DNA of 22,029 nt. Origin: CBFGWV01 sp965652545 (lineage in GTDB: Bacteria; Pseudomonadota; Gammaproteobacteria; Competibacterales; Competibacteraceae). Each line of letters opens with the position of its first letter. Within the stretch, counting starts at the first letter, position 1. The DNA is taken from positions 1 through 22,029 of the forward strand of contig CBFGWV010000048.1 in NCBI GenBank assembly GCA_965652545.1. Direction: 5' to 3'. Below, in pieces: positions 15,476 through 22,029 of this stretch. The notes beneath the pieces were generated by a model that made no database searches, was not told the DNA's origin, and saw only the letters and a program-made list of their open reading frames with translations. The translations under genes and the position numbers were made by a program.

Positions 15476-16123
15476 ATGGATCCGTTTCTGCTCACCATGG
15501 CTGCGGTGACGGCCACGGGTGTGGCCATGGTGGCCATCAAGGCCAGGCGAGCCCGGCTGTTGGCGCGCCTGAATCGCTACCCCTTTCCACCCACGGTCGA
15601 GGCGGGGCTCGTCAAGGCGCGCCCCGCATTCACCGAAGTACAGCGTATGGAGGTCATCCGTGCGCTGCGCCAGTACTTCCGCATCTGCCTTAAGGCCCGC
15701 AGGCGACAGGTCGCCATGCCGTCCCAGGCCGTGGACGATGCCTGGCACGCATTCATTCTTCATACGCGTGCCTACCAGCGCTTCTGCACCGAGGCACTGG
15801 GACGCTACCTTCACCACACACCGGCGGAGGCCATGCAGTCGCCGACGCAGGCGCAGGAGGGTATCCGTCGCGCGTGGAGACTCGCCTGCCAGGATGAGGG
15901 CATCAACCCCAAACGCCCGGATCGTCTGCCGCTGCTGTTTGCCCTGGATGCCAGCTTGGGTATTGCGGATGGTTTCAGCTATGCCCTGAACTGCACCCCG
16001 GGCGGCGACCGATACTGCGCAAGCCACATCGGCTGCGGTGGCGGCTCCGGCTGTGGTGGTGACAGCGATGGCGGGGGCAGCGACGGTGGTGGATGTGGTG
16101 GTGGCTGCGGAGGCGGCGACTGA
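15476..16123 (+). CDS. DxxWH-motif protein with Gly/Cys-rich tail, function unknown
   Basis: The start at 15476 follows a very strong GGGGGGAGGGGG site, 29 bases after hom; the product is 215 residues. Residues about 4-22 form a hydrophobic anchor, followed by a basic stretch. The core contains PSQAVDDAWHAFILHTRAY with His91, then GRYLHHTP. This DxxWHxFIL...HH pattern matches plant and bacterial 'glycine-rich domain' (DUF1399-like) proteins of unknown biochemistry; the His residues could bind metal. The tail from Cys181 to the end is almost only Gly, Cys, Ser and Asp, with five further groups around CGGG. A membrane-linked metal- or redox-related role is possible but unproven. Its place behind hom suggests co-transcription. 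Confidence 0.85.
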   Translation: MDPFLLTMAAVTATGVAMVAIKARRARLLARLNRYPFPPTVEAGLVKARPAFTEVQRMEVIRALRQYFRICLKARRRQVAMPSQAVDDAWHAFILHTRAYQRFCTEALGRYLHHTPAEAMQSPTQAQEGIRRAWRLACQDEGINPKRPDRLPLLFALDASLGIADGFSYALNCTPGGDRYCASHIGCGGGSGCGGDSDGGGSDGGGCGGGCGGGD

Positions 16124-16312
16124 CGGTTGCCCTTGTTCGGAGCTTCCCTGGGTAACCGGGTAGATTGTCAATCATTGTCAGGATGCGTGCGCCGGGCGCC
16201 ATACGGCACTGTCTTGCCGTGCAACTTCGACTATGCTCAACCGTATAGACGGTGCCTATGAAAGGGCGAACCGGATGGAGCAAGACGAGGCTATGTACGG
16301 AAGAATGGCCGG
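16124..16312 (+). promoter_or_regulatory. Upstream region of the pilus chemosensory operon
   Basis: This 189-base gap holds no gene. It must carry the promoter for the rightward operon, but no -35/-10 pair is convincing: a TATAGA hexamer near 16243 lacks a good -35 at the right distance. A duplicated heptamer (see the repeat at 16164) is the only patterned element. Confidence 0.35.
16164..16180. repeat. Direct repeat ATTGTCA, 10-base period
   Basis: ATTGTCA occurs at 16164-16170 and again at 16174-16180, separated by ATC. A one-helical-turn spacing is what a tandem-binding regulator would need. It is short enough to be chance. Confidence 0.3.
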
Positions 16313-17152
16313 ATGATCGACAAGCGGACGTTTCCAGTTGCAATGCTTGGCCTGCCGTTGCAGGAACAAGGAGTTCTCAAGAGCATTTTCCGGCTGTCGC
16401 TTCATCGCACCCGGGCCTATGCGCTGACGCTTATTCCCAACGGCGTCTGTCCGGACATCCTCATCATCGATGCCGATAATTCGGCAGCGGTGGATGAGTG
16501 GCGAGCCCTGTGCGAGAGCGACAGCACGATGGCCCAGGTGCCCGCTGTCGCGATTGCCCGCGGCGATAAGCCCGATTGCGCCAGCTACCACATCCGCCGC
16601 CCTTTGGTGGCCACTCGCGTTCTGAGTGTGCTGGATCAGGTGGCAATAAACGAGCTCAATTACGTACCGGAAATGACCATCGGCGGCTCGGGCTCATCAG
16701 TGGGCGGGTCGTCGTCCGGTGTGGCGCAGGAACTCGACCAGATGACCCAGCCGGCCAACCGGCGTGTCGAGTTTCGCGCGCTGGTGGTCGATGACAGCCT
16801 GCCGGTGCGCAAACAAATCGAAATGCAGTTGCAGATGTTCGGTGCCGAGGTCGAGTTCGCTGAAACCGGCGAGCGGGCGATGGAACTGATCGCCCAGCGG
16901 TCATACGACATCATATTCCTCGATGTTGTATTGCCTGGGGTCGACGGCTACAAAATCTGCAAGACGATCAAGCGCCACCCGTATCAGCGGCACACACCGG
17001 TGATTATGCTCACCGGGCGGGGGTCGGCATTCGATCGCGTCCGCGGAAAGCTGGCCGGTTGCGACTCGTACCTTACAAAGCCTGTGTCCGCGGAGTCTTT
17101 TCAATCTGTCGTTCGGCAGTTCATTCCGACGTACAAAGTCTCATTGAAATAA
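16313..17152 (+). CDS. pilG: PilG-like response regulator with extra degenerate receiver domain
   Basis: The product is 279 residues, twice the length of Pseudomonas PilG. Residues about 155-273 are a full receiver domain: Asp160/Asp161 in VVDDS, phosphoacceptor Asp204 in FLDVVLPGVDGY, and Lys256 in YLTKPVS. Residues about 7-115 look like a second, degenerate receiver. It has ILIIDADN with Asp53/Asp55 where a phosphoacceptor would lie, but it lacks the acidic pair of strand 1 and has RRPL in place of the switch lysine. A Gly/Ser linker (about 124-135) separates the two. PilG signals from the ChpA kinase to pilus extension. The name rests on its position at the head of pilH-pilI-pilJ. The N-terminal domain may be a docking or regulatory module. 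Confidence 0.85.
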   Translation: MIDKRTFPVAMLGLPLQEQGVLKSIFRLSLHRTRAYALTLIPNGVCPDILIIDADNSAAVDEWRALCESDSTMAQVPAVAIARGDKPDCASYHIRRPLVATRVLSVLDQVAINELNYVPEMTIGGSGSSVGGSSSGVAQELDQMTQPANRRVEFRALVVDDSLPVRKQIEMQLQMFGAEVEFAETGERAMELIAQRSYDIIFLDVVLPGVDGYKICKTIKRHPYQRHTPVIMLTGRGSAFDRVRGKLAGCDSYLTKPVSAESFQSVVRQFIPTYKVSLK

Positions 17153-17173
17153 CTTTTTAGAGGAGATGTTTTT

Positions 17174-17539
17174 GTGGCAATCAGAAAGGTACTCGTGGTC
17201 GACGACTCGTTGGCGGATCTTGCGAATATCAAGAACATCGTCTCGGAGGCCGGGTTTGTGGTGCTGACCGCTACCAGCGGGCAGGAGGCGCTGGCCAAGG
17301 CCAAGGCCGACAAACCGGACCTCATCTTTCTGGACATTGTGATGCCGGACATGGACGGTTTCGGAACGTGTCGCGCCCTGGCCGGCGATGACAGCACCAA
17401 GGAGATACCCGTGGTCTTCGTCACCAGCAAAGACCAAAAAGCCGACCGTTTGTGGGCGCAGATGCAAGGTGGGAAGGGCTATATCACCAAGCCTTATTCG
17501 GCCGATGCGATCGTCGACCAGCTCAAAGCGCTTGCCTGA
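17174..17539 (+). CDS. pilH: PilH-like single-domain response regulator
   Basis: The product is 121 residues, starting with GTG behind an AGAGGAGA site and lying 21 bases after pilG. It is a complete stand-alone receiver: Asp10/Asp11 in VVDDS, phosphoacceptor Asp54 in FLDIVMPDMDGF, Thr in FVTSKDQ, and Lys106 in YITKPYS. The segment GGKGYITKPYSADAIVDQLK is characteristic of PilH. In Pseudomonas, PilH and PilG are the two CheY-like outputs of the ChpA kinase, and PilH is linked to pilus retraction and signal damping. There is no output domain, so it acts by protein contact or as a phosphate sink. Confidence 0.93.
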   Translation: MAIRKVLVVDDSLADLANIKNIVSEAGFVVLTATSGQEALAKAKADKPDLIFLDIVMPDMDGFGTCRALAGDDSTKEIPVVFVTSKDQKADRLWAQMQGGKGYITKPYSADAIVDQLKALA

Positions 17540-17548
17540 GCCGGGCTC

Positions 17549-18091
17549 ATGAGCGACGACCGCGCCGCCCCGCCCGCCCGTCGGCTCCGTCCGAGCGAAG
17601 CGCTGACACGGTCGGCGCCATCTGTGGCGGCAATTACCGCGGGGCGGGCGCCGGTGCAGGTGCAGCGCACGCGTTTCGGCTTTCGTGTTGGGCAGGTGCG
17701 CCTGCTGATCGGTGTGGACACCATCAGCGAAGTGGTGGCGCAGCCGGCGATCTTCCCGGTGCCGAATATGCCGGCGTGGTTGTTGGGGCTGATGAATCAA
17801 CGCGGCAATCTGCTGCCGGTGTTCGACCTGCACAGCTTGTTCGACAGCGACGATGAAGGCGGGCAGAAGCGCATGGTGCTCATCCTCGATCGTGGAGAGG
17901 ATGCCGTGGGTATCCCCATCGACGGGTTGCCGCAATCGGTAACCGGCGCCGGCCGGGTGAGCAATCTGCCACCGTTGCCGGATGTGCTCATATCCCACGT
18001 CTCGGCCGCATACAGCCAGGAAGGGGCCATTTGGCTGGATTTCGACCATAAGCCGTTTTTCAGCGCCCTTGGGGCGCGCTTGTCCGCTTGA
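17549..18091 (+). CDS. pilI: PilI-like CheW coupling protein
   Basis: The product is 180 residues, close to PilI. After a basic, Ala/Pro-rich N-terminus of about 40 residues there is a CheW domain: VGQVRLLIGVDTISEVVAQ, then PAWLLGLMNQRGNLLPVFDL, then DAVGIPIDGLPQSV. It should link the PilJ receptor to the ChpA kinase at the inner membrane. It begins 9 bases after pilH, so co-transcription is near certain. After its stop come 110 bases before the next gene, a longer break than elsewhere in the operon. Confidence 0.92.
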   Translation: MSDDRAAPPARRLRPSEALTRSAPSVAAITAGRAPVQVQRTRFGFRVGQVRLLIGVDTISEVVAQPAIFPVPNMPAWLLGLMNQRGNLLPVFDLHSLFDSDDEGGQKRMVLILDRGEDAVGIPIDGLPQSVTGAGRVSNLPPLPDVLISHVSAAYSQEGAIWLDFDHKPFFSALGARLSA

Positions 18092-18201
18092 GGACGAACA
18101 GGAGCAGCGCGGGCCACGCACTGCGATTCTTCCCCGGATACAAGGGGGGCCGGGAGGGTGTTCGACAGTCTCCCAGGGACACCCGGGTTTGGAGGTGTAA
18201 C

Positions 18202-19464
18202 GTGACGTACGAAGCCAACATCCAGCGCAGCATCTGGGCTCGCGCGGTGGGCGCCTGTGGGCTGGCCGCCTGTTTGGTCGCAGGCGGTACGGCCCTTGCG
18301 GCCGATCCGGGTGTCACCGACACGACCATCCGTATCGGTGGGGTGATGGACCTGGAAGGGCTCTCGCGCGGGTTGGGGCAGGGCATGCGCATCGGCATCG
18401 AGGCGGCCCTGCGGGGCGAACTGGTGCAAGGGCGCAGCATCGAGTTCGTTGCGCTCAACGACTTCTACGACCCGCCCACGACCGTACAGGCCACCCGGCA
18501 ACTGCTCGACCAGGGCATCTTCCTCATGATCGGCAACGTCGGCACACCGACCGCCGCCGCATCCCTGCCCGTTCTGGCGGAGAACCGGACCCCGGCGGTC
18601 GGCTTCTTCACCGGGGCCGGGTTGCTGCGTCCCGGAGTTGGCGATGTCGTCAACTACCGCGCCAGCTATGTACAGGAGACCGCCAGCGTCATCAATGCAG
18701 CCTTGGATAGCGGGTTGTTGACGACATCCGAAATCTGCGCCTTCGTGCAGAACGACAGTTATGGCATGGCCGGTATCACCGGAATCCGGCGCGCCTTGGC
18801 GACACGCCCCGGAACTGACGCCATCGTCGCGACGCTCGATCAGATCCTGGCCAAAGATGGCGATGAACCGCAGCGGAACAATATCGGCCCGGTGGGCGTG
18901 TATACCCGCAATACGCTCAGCGCCCGCCAGGGTTACGACTCACTCAAGGCCTGGGAGCAAAAGAACGGCACACGTTGCCGGCTGGTGGTCACAGTGGGGG
19001 CCTACCCGGCAATTGCCAATTTTGCCGGTTATGCGCGTTACAAAGGCGACGCTTGGCTGGTCAGTGCGGTGTCGTTCACCGGCGCCGACGACCTCAAGCG
19101 TGCATTGAGCGAGTTTCACGTCACCGATGGGGTCGTCGTAACCCAAGTGGTGCCGCCATTGGATTCGACGCTGCCCATCGTGCGTTCCGCGCGGCTGGCA
19201 CTGGGCGACGACTTTGGCTATGTCTCGCTCGAGGGGTACATCGTGGGGGAAATGTTCCTGTCCATCATGCGCTCGATCGAGGGCGATATCACGCGCGCGA
19301 ATTTCCTCCAGGCTGCATATGGCCGGTCATTCGATCTGGGGGGCTTGTCGATCGACTTCTCGGATGACAATCAAGGCTCCGACCTGGTCCAGATTACCTA
19401 TCTGAATGACGGCGATTACGTGCCGATCAGCGCCCGCGATCTGCCGCGGTTCATTCAACGCTAA
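18202..19464 (+). CDS. LivJ-type periplasmic ligand-binding protein inside the pil-chp operon
   Basis: The start is the GTG at 18202, six bases after GGAGG; a longer in-frame opening at 18088 lacks a ribosome site. The product is 420 residues. A signal peptide (about 1-34, ending ALA) precedes a Peripla_BP_6 fold: TTIRIGGVMDLEGLSRGLGQGMRIG-like first strand and helix, ALNDFYDPPTTVQATRQLL, then FLMIGNVGTPTAAASLPVL and PAVGFFTGA. Such proteins bind branched-chain amino acids, amides or similar small molecules. No permease or ATPase gene is near. The gene sits between pilI and pilJ in the same orientation, so a sensory partnership with PilJ is more likely than transport. Ligand unknown. Confidence 0.9.
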   Translation: MTYEANIQRSIWARAVGACGLAACLVAGGTALAADPGVTDTTIRIGGVMDLEGLSRGLGQGMRIGIEAALRGELVQGRSIEFVALNDFYDPPTTVQATRQLLDQGIFLMIGNVGTPTAAASLPVLAENRTPAVGFFTGAGLLRPGVGDVVNYRASYVQETASVINAALDSGLLTTSEICAFVQNDSYGMAGITGIRRALATRPGTDAIVATLDQILAKDGDEPQRNNIGPVGVYTRNTLSARQGYDSLKAWEQKNGTRCRLVVTVGAYPAIANFAGYARYKGDAWLVSAVSFTGADDLKRALSEFHVTDGVVVTQVVPPLDSTLPIVRSARLALGDDFGYVSLEGYIVGEMFLSIMRSIEGDITRANFLQAAYGRSFDLGGLSIDFSDDNQGSDLVQITYLNDGDYVPISARDLPRFIQR

Positions 19465-19511
19465 GGCCGCCATGGGGCACCAGGGGCTGTTAATAAGTAG
19501 AGGTGACGACC

Positions 19512-21338
19512 ATGCTAGGCAATGCAAAGCTAGGCAACATTAAAATCAGTTCGCGATTGCGGCTGCTGGTGGGCGTGCAGGTCGTTCTGCTCCTGGTCAT
19601 CGGTGCCGCCGGTATCGCCAGTCTCAATCGGTCGGGCCAGACCATCGCCGAGCTCAATCAATTGGTCGATAGCGGCGCGGCCTTGAGCGAGCTGGGCGAC
19701 CTGGTGCAGAACGATGTGGTCGGCCCGATCACCAGCGTGAACATCGGCACCTTGGAATGGGCCAGCGCCACCGAGCGGTTGGCGGCGGCGCGCGATCGCT
19801 TCGAGGCCCTGGCGGCCGATGTCATCGCCCGCGGCGACCTGAGCCCTGCAAGTGCCGAGGGCGTACGCACGGTCTTTGCCGATATCCAGCGCCCCTTCGA
19901 AACCCGTGATCGCGGCCTGCTCTCGCTGTTCGTCTCCAACGACCTTGGGCCACTGATCGAGCCGTTCTTCCAAGAGACGCAGACGCGCACCGAAGACAAT
20001 CGTATGACCTCGGTATCGGCCTTCGAGAGCGGGCAGGACACCAACCGGCTGTTCCTGATCGGTACAGGTCTGTTGTTTGCGATTGGTGCGGGGCTGTCGA
20101 TCATCCTCGGTACCTTGGTGTATCGCTCCATCTCCAAACCGGTCAAGCAATTGAGCGACACGGTGGGTAAGGTGTCCGCCGGCGACCTGGATGCCCGCGC
20201 GAGACTCGACAGTGGCGATGAGATCGGCGAACTCGCCGACGCTTTCGACAACCTGCTGGATGAACGTGTGGCGAACCTGGTGCGGGCCGAACGCGAGAAC
20301 GAACGCCTCAACAACTCCATCATCACCTTGCTGCAGGCAGTGGCGCAGCTGGCTCAGAGAGACTTGACCGTGCGGGTGCCGGTTGCCGAGGACGTCACCG
20401 GACCGGTGGCCGACGCCTTGAATCTGCTCAGCGACGAGACGGCAAAAGTGCTCCGCGGCGTGACCCGCGTGTCCGACGATGTGGCCGTGGCCTCGCGCAA
20501 CGTGAAGACGCAGTCCGATACGGTCATCGCGCTGGCAGACGAAGAACGCGAACAGGTGCTCCAGACCTCTGCCGAACTGGCCGCGGCGGCCGATGCGATG
20601 ACCAACATCGCTCAACTCGCCCAGGCCTGCAACGCAGCGGCCGAGAACACCATCAACAAGACGCAGCTTGCGCTGGAGACGGTGAACGGCACGGTGACGG
20701 GCATCAACGCGACCCGCGATACCATCCGCGAGACGGAAAAGCGCATCAAGCGGCTGGGCGAGCGCTCACAGGAGATCAGCGGGGCGGTGAACCTGATCAA
20801 CAGCATCGCCGAGCGCACCCACATCCTGGCACTCAACGCCAGCATGCACGCCGCCTCGGCCGGTGAGGCCGGCCGCGGGTTCGCGGTGGTGGCCGACGAG
20901 GTGCAGCGACTGGCTGAAAACGCCCGCCGCGCCACCGACCAGATCGCCAGCCTCGTAAGCAACATCCAGACCGAGACGGTGGATACGGTGGCGGCCATGA
21001 ACGCCGCCATCAGCCAGGTGGTCGAGGGCAGCCAAATGGCCGAGCAGGCTGGTGAGCGGATGCGCGAGACGCAGCAGACGACGGCCGAACTGGTGGCCTC
21101 GGTGCGCCAGATCGCGGCCGGTTCGGCCACCCAGGCAAAGATCAGCAACGAGTTGCGCGATCGGGTCCGCCAGATCGAAGAAGGCTCCGAACGGACCCGC
21201 CAGCAGTTGGACGAGCAGGGCGTTCAGACCACGAACCTGTTGCGTTATGCCGGTGTGCTGGTGGACGCCGTGCGTGTCTTCAAGCTCCCCGTCCGAGCCG
21301 AGGATCGGCGCAGTGACCTGCGGGTAGCCGAAGGCTGA
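19512..21338 (+). CDS. pilJ: PilJ-like methyl-accepting pilus chemoreceptor
   Basis: The ATG at 19512 follows AGAGGTGA; a GTG at 19503 would add three residues. The product is 608 residues. Membrane helix 1 spans about 14-36, a helical periplasmic region about 38-177, membrane helix 2 about 178-206, and a HAMP domain about 205-258. The signalling hairpin is at about 433-478 with ERTHILALNASMHAASAGEAGRG and ADEVQRLAENA, the PilJ form of the MCP signature. PilJ senses pilus-related or surface cues and drives ChpA through PilI. Pseudomonas PilJ is near 680 residues with a larger double-module sensor; this one has room for a single four-helix module. No pilK methyltransferase gene follows; the presumed chpA starts 17 bases later. 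Confidence 0.92.
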   Translation: MLGNAKLGNIKISSRLRLLVGVQVVLLLVIGAAGIASLNRSGQTIAELNQLVDSGAALSELGDLVQNDVVGPITSVNIGTLEWASATERLAAARDRFEALAADVIARGDLSPASAEGVRTVFADIQRPFETRDRGLLSLFVSNDLGPLIEPFFQETQTRTEDNRMTSVSAFESGQDTNRLFLIGTGLLFAIGAGLSIILGTLVYRSISKPVKQLSDTVGKVSAGDLDARARLDSGDEIGELADAFDNLLDERVANLVRAERENERLNNSIITLLQAVAQLAQRDLTVRVPVAEDVTGPVADALNLLSDETAKVLRGVTRVSDDVAVASRNVKTQSDTVIALADEEREQVLQTSAELAAAADAMTNIAQLAQACNAAAENTINKTQLALETVNGTVTGINATRDTIRETEKRIKRLGERSQEISGAVNLINSIAERTHILALNASMHAASAGEAGRGFAVVADEVQRLAENARRATDQIASLVSNIQTETVDTVAAMNAAISQVVEGSQMAEQAGERMRETQQTTAELVASVRQIAAGSATQAKISNELRDRVRQIEEGSERTRQQLDEQGVQTTNLLRYAGVLVDAVRVFKLPVRAEDRRSDLRVAEG

Positions 21339-21355
21339 CAGAGCGAGACGAGCCC

Positions 21356-22029
<674 letters not shown>

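Noticed and set aside
17141..18121. 326-residue minus-strand open frame opposite pilH and pilI
   Set aside because: It crosses two well-supported plus-strand genes and their gap, as expected from GC bias, and has no domain.
18092..18201. Possible terminator between pilI and the binding-protein gene
   Set aside because: Short GC-rich palindromic pieces (CCCGG with CCGGG) are present but no stable stem with a U tract, so no terminator is claimed.

Overview
The window looks like a chromosomal segment of a high-GC proteobacterium, most likely a gammaproteobacterium. The lineage is inferred from gene order and protein style: a PilG-PilH-PilI-PilJ-ChpA pilus chemosensory operon, a GspE/PilB-type ATPase, an Mth938-like gene beside an alaC-hom pair, and a DM13 protein. 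No rRNA, tRNA, CRISPR array, insertion sequence or phage gene was found.

Left part (1-8.9 kb). A partial minus-strand gene encodes a propeller-like repeat protein in visibly AT-richer DNA. Then come an exported c-type cytochrome, a membrane-anchored DM13 domain protein, a NarL-type response regulator, and an overlapping LytS-type kinase and LytTR regulator. They are followed by a secreted protein joining a ricin-type lectin domain to a GH114 glycosidase. A strong hairpin separates this rightward block from two leftward genes: a family 3 periplasmic binding protein and a DUF1772-type membrane protein.

Middle part (9.2-16.1 kb). A very acidic protein with a LysM-like N-terminus converges, 7 bp apart, on a pilus/secretion ATPase with a MshEN-type N-terminus. 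An Mth938-like gene lies upstream of the ATPase. Divergent from it is a housekeeping unit: AlaC-type aminotransferase, homoserine dehydrogenase (4-bp overlap), and an unusual protein with a DxxWH motif and a Gly/Cys tail, in the place where thrC is often found.

Right part (16.3-22.0 kb). This is a Pil-Chp operon with two departures from the Pseudomonas layout. PilG carries an extra, degenerate receiver-like domain at its N-terminus. A type I (LivJ-like) periplasmic binding protein gene lies between pilI and pilJ. The PilJ periplasmic sensor is short. The window ends inside the presumed chpA, in a GAGCCT hexanucleotide repeat that encodes Glu-Pro. My reading is that the binding protein could give the pilus chemosensor a ligand input. 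That, with the two-domain PilG, is the best candidate for undescribed biology here.
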